A program made the translations under genes and the position numbers. Of a stretch of 9,025 bases of DNA, positions 1 through 6,264 are shown piece by piece; within the stretch, counting starts at the first letter, position 1; every line of letters begins with the position of its first letter. The DNA lies in contig QMRV01000071.1 in the NCBI GenBank assembly GCA_003649445.1, positions 1-9,025 of the forward strand, given 5' to 3'. The notes beneath the pieces were generated by a model. That model saw only the letters and a list, made by a program, of their open reading frames with translations, did no database searches and was not told the DNA's origin. The stretch is from Thermoprotei archaeon (GTDB taxonomy: Archaea > Thermoproteota > Thermoprotei > Thermofilales > B15-G2).

Positions 1-60
1 AGTAGTGCCGAGTATTAAACAACACAGAGCCAATACTATTACAAGTGAGTTAATTCTCAT
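1..60 (-). CDS. N-terminus of an exported or membrane-anchored protein (partial)
   Basis: Only the first 20 codons are inside the window, because the gene runs off the left edge. They begin with ATG at 58-60 and read MRINSLVIVLALCCLILGTT: one Arg, then an unbroken hydrophobic stretch, then small residues. This is the pattern of a Sec signal peptide or signal anchor. The paired Cys at 13-14 sits within the hydrophobic core, so a lipobox reading is weak. The gene follows the GlmU-like gene on the same strand with a 42-nt gap that contains a T-rich run, so it may have its own promoter instead of being read through. There is no clear Shine-Dalgarno site. The mature protein is not visible and no function can be assigned. 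Confidence 0.5.
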   Translation of the reverse strand, partial: MRINSLVIVLALCCLILGTT

Positions 61-77
61 CAAGAATAGAAGTCTTC

Positions 78-92
78 AAAGAAAATAAAAAC
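78..92 (-). terminator. T-rich run after the GlmU-like gene, possibly also a TATA element
   Basis: Read on the minus strand this is GTTTTTATTTTCTTT, beginning 11 nt after the stop codon of the GlmU-like gene. Archaeal intrinsic termination needs only oligo-T runs, so this is a plausible terminator. Its T-rich core also lies about 29 nt before the ATG at 60, the distance expected of a TATA box for a leaderless transcript of the next gene. The sequence alone does not decide between the two roles. Confidence 0.4.
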
Positions 93-102
93 TTATCTAT
101 GG

Positions 103-1398
103 TTAGAGACTAATTCTACCCTTCTTTACTCCAGCCTTCTCTCTTTCGGGAGCTGTTATCTCGAAGAGTTTCTTGATTAGCTCTTCTTCTTCTGGTGGTA
201 AAGGCTGTTTTCTTCTAGCCTTCATTCTGCGCTGTGTTTCGACAACCGAGTCTACGTATAATTCCACTAGTACTCCTCCTAGAGACTTCGCGTAGAATGT
301 GAATGAAGGGACATCTGAAGTAATGTAGCCGTGTACTTGTGATGCTAAGCCTATTCTTTTGCCTGTGTAGATGTATGTTCCTATAGCTGTTTTAGCCATG
401 TCGCCTATAAAGCAGCCTACTTTCTTCATACCAGTGTCTATTTTCTGTCCTCTTATTGTTAGTCTGACTGTTCCGTAGGTGTTCTTTAAGTCGCTATTAG
501 TGGTCATAGCGCCTATGTTGACCCATTCGCAGACGTAAGCGTGGCCTATGAAGCCTGCATGGTACTTGTTTGAGAAACCGTGCATTACAGATTCTTCGAA
601 TTCTCCTCCTACTCTACATATGTCTCCAATGTTGCTTCCTTCTCGTATTTGAGCTCCGCCCACGATTATAGTGTCTTTGCCTATGTATGTTGGTCCCTCT
701 ATTCTGGCTCCTGCTTGGACTTTAGTGCCGTCTCCAATGTATACTGGTCCTGTTCGTGCTTCAATTACTACGTATGGCTCTATTTCAACATCTTTGCCTA
801 TGTAGACATTCTTCCTGTCGCCTGTTATTGTTACATCGACTCCGCTTTCCCATTCTTTGCCTACGAACTCTTTCAGGTCTTTGGCTATCATTTCTGAGTT
901 TACTTTGATTATGTCCCAGGGGAATCTAGCTAAAGTGATGTCTGGGACTTCTATTTTCTCTACTTTTTCTTTAATTGCTTCGTATACTTCAGATGAAACT
1001 GGCTTCATGAAGTACTGTGAAATTTCTTTCGCTAGACTGGCTGAAGCCTTTATTGCTACTATATCTCTTTCCGACAAAACTATGCAGTCTCCTTTCCTTT
1101 CTTTTAGTTTAGATAAGAGTTCTTCGAATTTCTCGTTGAATACGACTTTTCCGTTAATAAATAGTGTTTCGTCGTCTACCTCCTTGTTAATATACACGTT
1201 GCTGTAGCCTTCGTGTTTCATTCTCCATTCAAAGTATTTTGCGAGATAATCTCTCATGTATAAGAAGACTTTATCGGAGATTTTTGTGGCTCTGTCTATT
1301 AAGGTATATACTCCTATTCTCAGTGCATAGGCTGGGCGCATATAGGTTAACGGGTATAGAAGATCGTAGTCTGCGTCTTCAAACAGAGCTATATACAT
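103..1398 (-). CDS. GlmU-like sugar-1-phosphate nucleotidylyltransferase/acetyltransferase (alternative type)
   Basis: This 431-aa protein fits the alternative GlmU family known from Bacteroidetes and archaea, which is predicted to make UDP-N-acetylglucosamine or a related nucleotide sugar for glycans. The N-terminal part (about 1-180) carries the PLTYMRP and LRIG motifs (16-29) instead of the classical GxGTR nucleotide loop. From about 197 onward it has left-handed beta-helix hexapeptide repeats, such as VYIGKDVEI and VYIGDGTKV. The segment 276-306, with KYHAGFIGH and NIGAMTTNSD, matches the acetyltransferase active-site region of classical GlmU, and His280 falls where E. coli GlmU has its catalytic His363. 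The last 45 residues are charged and follow the barrel. The ATG is supported by GGTGAG 6 nt upstream and a TATA-like box. The exact sugar and whether both activities are present are not shown. Confidence 0.8.
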   Translation of the reverse strand: MYIALFEDADYDLLYPLTYMRPAYALRIGVYTLIDRATKISDKVFLYMRDYLAKYFEWRMKHEGYSNVYINKEVDDETLFINGKVVFNEKFEELLSKLKERKGDCIVLSERDIVAIKASASLAKEISQYFMKPVSSEVYEAIKEKVEKIEVPDITLARFPWDIIKVNSEMIAKDLKEFVGKEWESGVDVTITGDRKNVYIGKDVEIEPYVVIEARTGPVYIGDGTKVQAGARIEGPTYIGKDTIIVGGAQIREGSNIGDICRVGGEFEESVMHGFSNKYHAGFIGHAYVCEWVNIGAMTTNSDLKNTYGTVRLTIRGQKIDTGMKKVGCFIGDMAKTAIGTYIYTGKRIGLASQVHGYITSDVPSFTFYAKSLGGVLVELYVDSVVETQRRMKARRKQPLPPEEEELIKKLFEITAPEREKAGVKKGRISL

Positions 1399-1404
1399 GT
1401 ATTA

Positions 1405-1410
1405 CTCACC
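1405..1410 (-). promoter_or_regulatory. Shine-Dalgarno site of the GlmU-like gene
   Basis: GGTGAG on the minus strand ends 6 nt before the ATG at 1398. It matches the GGAGGTGATC complement of the archaeal 16S rRNA 3' end and fixes the start codon. Confidence 0.7.
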
Positions 1411-1432
1411 CTCTTTAGCTTCTTTAATACTC

Positions 1433-1442
1433 CTTAAAAATC
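1433..1442 (-). promoter_or_regulatory. TATA-like box of the GlmU-like gene
   Basis: The minus strand reads GATTTTTAAG here, with a purine-rich stretch (AGAAAGAAA) just upstream that could act as a BRE. Its centre is about 39 nt before the ATG. Initiation about 26 nt downstream would leave a leader of roughly 13 nt, just long enough to contain the GGTGAG site. Confidence 0.45.
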
Positions 1443-1486
1443 TTTCTTTCTAATATAAAATGGCTTAATGCCTGAAGGTTACCATA

Positions 1487-1496
1487 TTCTTAAATA
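1487..1496 (+). promoter_or_regulatory. TATA-like box of the glycerate kinase gene
   Basis: TTCTTAAATA is centred about 28 nt before the ATG at 1520. With the usual archaeal spacing, transcription would begin at or within a few nucleotides of the start codon, giving a leaderless mRNA. The absence of any Shine-Dalgarno match between the box and the start agrees with this. The box lies back to back with the divergent promoter of the GlmU-like gene. Confidence 0.5.
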
Positions 1497-1519
1497 GTGT
1501 TAGTTCTTATGGTTAAGTG

Positions 1520-2893
1520 ATGGTTATTAAGAATAAAAAAGAGCTTCTGAACCACGGTGAAGTAGAGGCAAGAGAAAAAGTACTTGAAATTCTTGAAGAA
1601 GGCTTAAAGGCGGCTGATCCCGAAATAGCTATTAAAAGGAATGTTGTTTTGAGAAACAGTACTGCTGTTTTCGGCGGAAAAGTAGAGGTTGATCTGAGTC
1701 GATTTGAGAATATTGTGGTTGTCGGTGCAGGTAAAGCTTCTGGAGGAATGGGGCAAGCAATTGAAGAAATTTTCAGAGATAGGCTTACCTGTGGAGTAGT
1801 TATTGTACCGAGGGGGATCGCTTCTAAGTATGTTTGCAAGAAAATAAAATTGATTGAGGCAGATCACCCAGTACCTACTGAGAAGAACATAATGGCTGCC
1901 GAAGAAGTAGTTTCTATTATTGAAAAGTACTCGGGAGAGAATACCTTATTTATTTGCTTGATTTCAGGAGGAGGGTCTGCTTTACTCACTATGCCTCGCA
2001 GAGGGCTCACTATAGAGGATATGCAGGAATTGACTAGACTTCTGCTTAAATGTGGAGCAGATATCACTGAAGTAAATACTGTTAGAAAGCACTTATCTGA
2101 AGTAAAGGGAGGGCTTTTAGCTAAGAAAGCTTATCCTTCGCGAGTTGTAAGTCTTATAATATCTGATGTAGTAGGAGACCCCGTCGAGTACATAGCTTCA
2201 GGACCTACTGCTCCTGACTCTTCGACATTTAGAGATGCTGTAGAAATACTCAGGAGATACAATGTGTGGGATAAAGTATCTGATAAGGTAAAGTCTATTT
2301 TGCTTAAAGGGTGCAGAAGAGAAATATCTGAAACTCCTAAGCCTGGAGACCCTATTTTTGCTAAAATATCGAACATTATTATAGCTAGCAATAAATTATC
2401 GCTAGAAGCTATGAAGAAAAAGTGCTTAGATCTCGGATTAAAGCCTGTTATACTCACGTCGTTTTTAGAAGGAGAAGCTAGACACGTAGGCAGAGTTTTA
2501 GCTTCAATAGCTAAAGAAGTAGCGCTTCACAGAAGTTTAGTTAAACCTCCTTGTGCTCTGCTGGCTGGAGGAGAAACAACTGTGACTGTAAAAGGAAGTG
2601 GACGCGGAGGAAGAAATCAAGAACTAGTTTTAGGCTTTGCTTTAGCTATAAGTGGCTTTAGAAAAATGACTTTCGCGTCTATTGGCAGCGACGGTATAGA
2701 TGGGGTAACTGATGCTGCCGGAGCAATATGCGATGGATATACAATAGAGCGAGGGAGAGAATTATGTCTCGACCCCTATGTTTTCCTGGAAGACAATAAT
2801 ACTTACGAGTACTTCAAGAAGCTAAATGACTTAATATTTACAGGCCCTACTGGAACAAACGTTAACGACTTATCTGTAGCAGTAATACTCTAG
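1520..2893 (+). CDS. Glycerate 2-kinase, MOFRL family
   Basis: This protein (457 aa from the ATG) transfers phosphate from ATP to glycerate to give 2-phosphoglycerate, which feeds lower glycolysis. In archaea this is the last special step of the non-phosphorylative Entner-Doudoroff route; it can also serve serine or glycerate breakdown. Family landmarks appear in order: GAGKASGGMG (69-78), SGGGSALL (149-156), the TVRKHLSEVKGG segment (187-198), SDVVGDP and ASGPTAPD (215-233), LLAGGETTV (347-355), GRGGRNQE (361-368), SIGSDGIDGVTDAAGA (387-402) and TGPTGTNVNDL near the end. The last three blocks form the MOFRL C-terminal domain. Length is normal for the family and no key motif is missing. A GTG lies directly before the ATG (1517) and could add one residue; ATG is preferred because the TATA spacing suits a leaderless start. 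The product is probably soluble and cytoplasmic. Confidence 0.92.
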   Translation: MVIKNKKELLNHGEVEAREKVLEILEEGLKAADPEIAIKRNVVLRNSTAVFGGKVEVDLSRFENIVVVGAGKASGGMGQAIEEIFRDRLTCGVVIVPRGIASKYVCKKIKLIEADHPVPTEKNIMAAEEVVSIIEKYSGENTLFICLISGGGSALLTMPRRGLTIEDMQELTRLLLKCGADITEVNTVRKHLSEVKGGLLAKKAYPSRVVSLIISDVVGDPVEYIASGPTAPDSSTFRDAVEILRRYNVWDKVSDKVKSILLKGCRREISETPKPGDPIFAKISNIIIASNKLSLEAMKKKCLDLGLKPVILTSFLEGEARHVGRVLASIAKEVALHRSLVKPPCALLAGGETTVTVKGSGRGGRNQELVLGFALAISGFRKMTFASIGSDGIDGVTDAAGAICDGYTIERGRELCLDPYVFLEDNNTYEYFKKLNDLIFTGPTGTNVNDLSVAVIL

Positions 2894-2894
2894 T

Positions 2895-3200
2895 TTAACC
2901 TTTTTTAAGCCCGAGAATAAGGCCTACTGAGAAGCTTGCTGCAAAAGGTATCTGCGACTTGATGTATTCTTGAAGTCCTGAAGCCTTGCTTGAAGCAATC
3001 TGAATAATACTGTAGATTACTTCAGCTAGTCTGTCGTAGTTTATCGTAATTATTCTGCTATAGTCCAGGTAAAGTAGTATAGCCATAAATATGCCCAATA
3101 CTAGCAGTAAGAATTTGACTATTTTCTTGATAGTGTATCCTGTAGAAAATCCTAGTATTCCTCCTACCCCTATCTGAAAAACAAGCTGCTCTACTACCAC
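2895..3200 (-). CDS. FUN14-family membrane protein
   Basis: This 101-aa protein has the FUN14 signature near its start: GGILGFSTGYTIKK (13-26), with the spaced glycines, the GY and the following lysines, then a hydrophobic helix and the LDYSRIITINYDRL region (45-58). Three membrane segments are likely: about 5-23, 28-45 and 82-98, joined by an amphipathic loop. FUN14 proteins are widespread in archaea and bacteria without a known role; the eukaryotic member FUNDC1 is a mitophagy receptor of the outer mitochondrial membrane, which does not transfer to an archaeon. The start is GTG, preceded by an in-frame stop six codons upstream, so no longer form is possible. It lies 15 nt after the stop of the 247-aa protein, with only a weak TGAAGG as ribosome site, and is the last gene of the cluster. 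It ends 1 nt from the end of the convergent glycerate kinase gene. Confidence 0.75.
   Translation of the reverse strand: MVVEQLVFQIGVGGILGFSTGYTIKKIVKFLLLVLGIFMAILLYLDYSRIITINYDRLAEVIYSIIQIASSKASGLQEYIKSQIPFAASFSVGLILGLKKG
2901..2906 (+). terminator. Oligo-T terminator of the glycerate kinase gene
   Basis: Six consecutive T residues begin 8 nt after the TAG stop. A T run of this size is enough for archaeal RNA polymerase to terminate. It lies inside the last codons (two Lys codons) of the converging FUN14-family gene. Confidence 0.45.
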
Positions 3201-3215
3201 AGAAACTTCTAGCCT

Positions 3216-3959
3216 TCAAGTAATATATTGTTGGCGAGACTTTCCTTCAAGAGTATCTCTGAGTGATACTAGAGTATTTACTGCACTATCAATGTCTGTA
3301 TAGAAAGTTGTCGCTTTTATAGAAGCTATACCACTTGAAACAAGATCTTTCACTATAGTGAAGCCTAGTTCACTTAATATTTTCTTTACTTTTTCGGCTT
3401 CGGATTCATCCCCTATAATGAACAAGTCTAGTGTTATTGTATTTTTATCTATATTTCCTTCAATTCTTAAAGTAGCTTTAGGTAAGCTGAAAACTTTTCT
3501 AAACTTTAATCTACTTTCGCTTCTATATACTAGGAATCCTTCTTTCATTAAGTTGCTTAAAAAATCAATTACTTCTACTTTAACTTTACTTACTTCTTTT
3601 CTTATTTCATCGAGAACTTCATCTATTCTATCTTCTAGTTCATTTACATCTGAGTATATTTCATCTGCTAGTAACATGACATCTATTCTGTCTTCACGTC
3701 TAACTACAGCTGCATAGTCGCTAAATATTTCTTTAAGAGCTTTAGCTAGCTTTATTGAAGATGGCCTGAATACAAAGTACCTCAGTGAAATTTCAGGAGA
3801 TTTTTCGTTAACTGATACTGCTACGGAGCACTTGTGTCCAAGTAGACTGTATTCTCTCATTAAGTATACTTCGCTTCCGGATTTATGGCTTAGTTTCCAC
3901 CCTGATTTTTCTAGAGAGTCGAGTAATTCGTAGAACTTTTCTTCAGACATTTCGATCAC
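3216..3959 (-). CDS. Uncharacterised 247-aa protein with two related halves
   Basis: I do not recognise this protein. It has no signal peptide or membrane segment, is rich in Lys, Glu and Ser, and looks like an alternating alpha/beta protein. The halves about 8-120 and 129-237 appear homologous. Each starts with a helix ending in Gly-aromatic (LLDSLEKSGW; FLSNLMKEGF), followed by three or four beta strands with alternating charged and hydrophobic residues, a helix, and a final helix starting YSDV or YTDI. A charged linker (about 113-128) joins them. The arrangement recalls YbjN or secretion-chaperone-like folds, but this is only an impression. The GTG start overlaps the stop of the ATPase gene by 4 nt (GTGA), so the two are probably translationally coupled and may act together. 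An alternative start is the ATG at 3950, three codons in; the GTGATC that includes the GTG could serve as its ribosome site. Confidence 0.75.
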   Translation of the reverse strand: MIEMSEEKFYELLDSLEKSGWKLSHKSGSEVYLMREYSLLGHKCSVAVSVNEKSPEISLRYFVFRPSSIKLAKALKEIFSDYAAVVRREDRIDVMLLADEIYSDVNELEDRIDEVLDEIRKEVSKVKVEVIDFLSNLMKEGFLVYRSESRLKFRKVFSLPKATLRIEGNIDKNTITLDLFIIGDESEAEKVKKILSELGFTIVKDLVSSGIASIKATTFYTDIDSAVNTLVSLRDTLEGKSRQQYIT

Positions 3960-5647
3960 TTTCTTCTATATATTCTGCTACCCTTTATGTAAAAGTATTT
4001 TCTATATTTTTCTACTAGTTCCCTGACATACTTTTCATCCTTTTTGAGAAGCTTACAGACACTTCTAATGCTACGCCAGCTTTGTATGAAGTCAAGTAAA
4101 ATGCTTAAGTAGTCTTCTTTAGGCACTTTAATAGCTTCTTCTACTTTTCTAGGAACTTCTATTTTTTCTTCTACTGGTTTTTCTTCTAGAGTTAATTCAA
4201 TTACTTCACTCTCCATTAATGAATCTAACTCCGTCACCGATCTAAAGAAGCTGGCGTACTCCCTGAATAGTTTCTCTCTTTCCGAATTGGTTAGCTGATC
4301 ACTACATATTATTCCAACTAAAGGATATAGTATTTCTTCAAACTCTATATTTAGTGACGCTATTTTTGGATTATAACTGAAATCTTTTCCAATAAGGTTT
4401 ATAACAATTATTTTACTGTATTTGCTTAGTAATTTATTTAATGCCTCAATATCGGTGTCTGAAGCTATAATTTTTACTGGAATTTTTCCCTTACTTAACT
4501 CGATGTAGCCTTCTGCAGAGTCTACCGGAGTACGAATAAATATTATTCCTGGAATTCTGTAAAGAACTTCACTTATAATGCCTTCTGCAGCTATTTCAAG
4601 TCCTTCTCCTGTTTTGAATTTCTCTTCTCCTATTTCAAACAATTTATATTTATTGAAGAGCATTATTTTTTCTAGAAGACTGATTACCATAAGGTTACAT
4701 CTCCTAATATCGAGTGTAGTGTCTAGCTTCTTGTATGTTATTACTTTATATACGAGATTGAGTTCCTTCGGCGAAAACTTCGTTTCCTTTACTTTTTCTA
4801 TTAATGCAGCTAGTTTCGCTACTGCATAATTCACTTTGTCTAAATACTTACCTGGCGACGCTACTGTAAATGCTCCGCTGAATGTCCTGTTCAAGAAAGG
4901 GTCTATAGCATTCCATTTTCTTAGTTGATAGTAAGCTTCTGTTGTAGTGTAAAATATGTAGAGTACTCTTGTGGCTCTATCGTATATTTCTCGGAATAGT
5001 TTTCCATATTCCTTATATTTGCTGTAGTTCCCGTACCACAGGTCGCATTCATCTACTTGTATTAGAATAATCCATGATTTTTTATTGACAAGATCTATTA
5101 ATGATGAAATGATAGGTAAAATTTCGTCAACTAAGCTTTCTACATGTTCTTTTTCCTCAGATATTTTTCTTTCAGCTAGCCTGTATTCAGCTAGGATTTC
5201 TAGTAGCTGTTCTTTTTCGGGTTCAATTATTTTATTTGACGAGAGAAGTAGAGCAGATATTGTTAAAACTATTGTTTTTAGTAGCGAGAAGATTCTTGTT
5301 GATGCTGAGAAGGAAAATTCTATTATTCTGTGTGAACTATCTATTTTCTTTACTATCTCTTTAACATACTCAAATGTTTGTGACTTGGATCCTCCGAATG
5401 GCGCTATGTAGAATACTAGGTATTTTCCTTCATCTTTTTTCAAGTCCTCAAATAGTTTAGTTACTAGTTCTCTAAATTCTTTTAAGCCATGTATGTCTAC
5501 GAGAATTTTAGATAAGCTTACTGGAGATACTTTAGAGTATTCTATAGGTGTAGAGCTTTTTAATTTCTGATAAATGTATTTACATATATCTAAAGGTATT
5601 GTAGTAAAAGTTTTGCGCTCTTCTTCGAGTAGTTCACTAATATTCAT
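3956..5647 (-). CDS. AAA-type ATPase with deviant Walker A and C-terminal helix-turn-helix
   Basis: This 563-aa protein has a P-loop ATPase core after a helical N-terminal region (1-70). The strand LVFYI leads into APFGGSKSQT (82-91), which sits where Walker A belongs but has Ala and Ser at the two conserved Gly positions while keeping Lys88 and Ser89. Walker B is clear: IILIQVDE (193-200) with Asp199 and Glu200. It is followed by a sensor-1-like strand, YIFYTTTEA (230-238), and a possible sensor-2 region, LDIRRCN (312-318). Residues about 343-450 form a further alpha/beta domain that I do not recognise. An acidic linker (478-505) precedes a winged-helix-like C-terminus (511-563). The layout resembles Orc1/Cdc6-like and other DNA-associated archaeal ATPases, and more loosely the ATPases of some phage-defence systems; no assignment is safe. 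The ATG is chosen because it has GAGGTGA 4 nt upstream and an ATGA overlap with the winged-helix gene. An upstream in-frame TTG (5686) would overlap that gene by 43 nt. Confidence 0.8.
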   Translation of the reverse strand: MNISELLEEERKTFTTIPLDICKYIYQKLKSSTPIEYSKVSPVSLSKILVDIHGLKEFRELVTKLFEDLKKDEGKYLVFYIAPFGGSKSQTFEYVKEIVKKIDSSHRIIEFSFSASTRIFSLLKTIVLTISALLLSSNKIIEPEKEQLLEILAEYRLAERKISEEKEHVESLVDEILPIISSLIDLVNKKSWIILIQVDECDLWYGNYSKYKEYGKLFREIYDRATRVLYIFYTTTEAYYQLRKWNAIDPFLNRTFSGAFTVASPGKYLDKVNYAVAKLAALIEKVKETKFSPKELNLVYKVITYKKLDTTLDIRRCNLMVISLLEKIMLFNKYKLFEIGEEKFKTGEGLEIAAEGIISEVLYRIPGIIFIRTPVDSAEGYIELSKGKIPVKIIASDTDIEALNKLLSKYSKIIVINLIGKDFSYNPKIASLNIEFEEILYPLVGIICSDQLTNSEREKLFREYASFFRSVTELDSLMESEVIELTLEEKPVEEKIEVPRKVEEAIKVPKEDYLSILLDFIQSWRSIRSVCKLLKKDEKYVRELVEKYRKYFYIKGSRIYRRK

Positions 5648-6264
5648 TGACTCACCTCGCAGGTGATTGCGCAAGAGTGTCTCCAAGGTTTTTTAACTAT
5701 AAGGAAACCTTTATCTAATCCCTTCTCTCTATCAGCTTCTATCCACATAATATTAGGATATTTTTCAGCTATTTCAGATATATTTGTTTTCAAAATAGTT
5801 TTCGAAACTATTTCCGCTACTCTGTAGTCAAGTACTACTGGAAAACCGCTGCTTTTCACTTGGCTGTAAAAGCATGGCATGAGAGTAGATAGTTCTATTG
5901 GTATGTCGCTGATTTGTATATCGCCTAGCGCTAGCATTACTATTAGTGCTGAATCTACTTTATTTTCCGATAAACCTTTATTTCTTAAGGCTTCGTAAAC
6001 TTCACCTAATCTCTTTTTCTTAAGACTTTTAATTACTTGAGCTACATAGAGTTCTTCAGCGAATATTAGCGGATTAGTCCAGTAGACTTTACTTCTACCT
6101 ACTTTCTTTACTTTAATTTTATTCTCTTCGATCAGTTTATTTAATATGCTATTCAGAGTTTGCCTTTTAATACTAAAATATTTTTCTATCTCTTTTTTAT
6201 TCAATGGCTCCTTTAATAGATATAACAATATTATATTTTCTATTAAATTATTTTCACTTATCAT
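5644..6264 (-). CDS. Winged-helix protein with unknown C-terminal domain
   Basis: Residues about 6-62 of this 206-aa protein form a winged helix of the MarR/ArsR-like kind: helices around IILLYLLKEPLN and KKEIEKYF, a recognition helix RQTLNSILNKLIEENK, and a wing IKVKKVGRSKVYW. DNA binding is therefore likely. The rest (about 66-206) is an alpha/beta domain with hydrophobic strands (FPVVLDYRVAEIV; GFLIVKK) that I cannot assign; it could bind a ligand or a partner. Cys131, Cys198 and Cys202 are present, the last two as CAITC at the very end, but this is not a complete metal site. The ATG overlaps the TatD stop by ATGA and the TGA overlaps the ATPase ATG by ATGA, so it is coupled on both sides. 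It has no Shine-Dalgarno site of its own. It may regulate the cluster or act as the DNA-binding partner of the ATPase. Confidence 0.75.
   Translation of the reverse strand: MISENNLIENIILLYLLKEPLNKKEIEKYFSIKRQTLNSILNKLIEENKIKVKKVGRSKVYWTNPLIFAEELYVAQVIKSLKKKRLGEVYEALRNKGLSENKVDSALIVMLALGDIQISDIPIELSTLMPCFYSQVKSSGFPVVLDYRVAEIVSKTILKTNISEIAEKYPNIMWIEADREKGLDKGFLIVKKPWRHSCAITCEVSQ
5652..5658 (-). promoter_or_regulatory. Strong Shine-Dalgarno site of the ATPase gene
   Basis: GAGGTGA on the minus strand lies 4 nt before the ATG at 5647, inside the last codons of the winged-helix gene. It is the best ribosome site in the window and decides the start of the ATPase. It also suggests that the ATPase is made at a higher level than coupling alone would give. 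Confidence 0.75.

Noticed and set aside
580..1207. Plus-strand open frames opposite the GlmU-like gene
   Set aside because: They lie wholly antisense to a gene with clear family motifs, and their translations are low-complexity (Ser, Tyr, Phe, Cys) as expected of shadow frames.
1462..1472. Small inverted repeat GGC-TTAAT-GCC in the divergent promoter region
   Set aside because: The arms are only 3 bp and do not extend, so it is no better than chance as an operator.
4479..4600. Possible PD-(D/E)xK nuclease motif in the middle domain of the ATPase
   Set aside because: The stretch with PVDSAEG and KGKIPVKI has some resemblance, but the spacing and the acidic residues of a true nuclease site are not present in order.
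5648..5686. Longer ATPase beginning at a TTG at 5686
   Set aside because: It would overlap the winged-helix gene by 43 nt, while the ATG at 5647 has a strong GAGGTGA site and the same ATGA overlap seen at the preceding gene junction.
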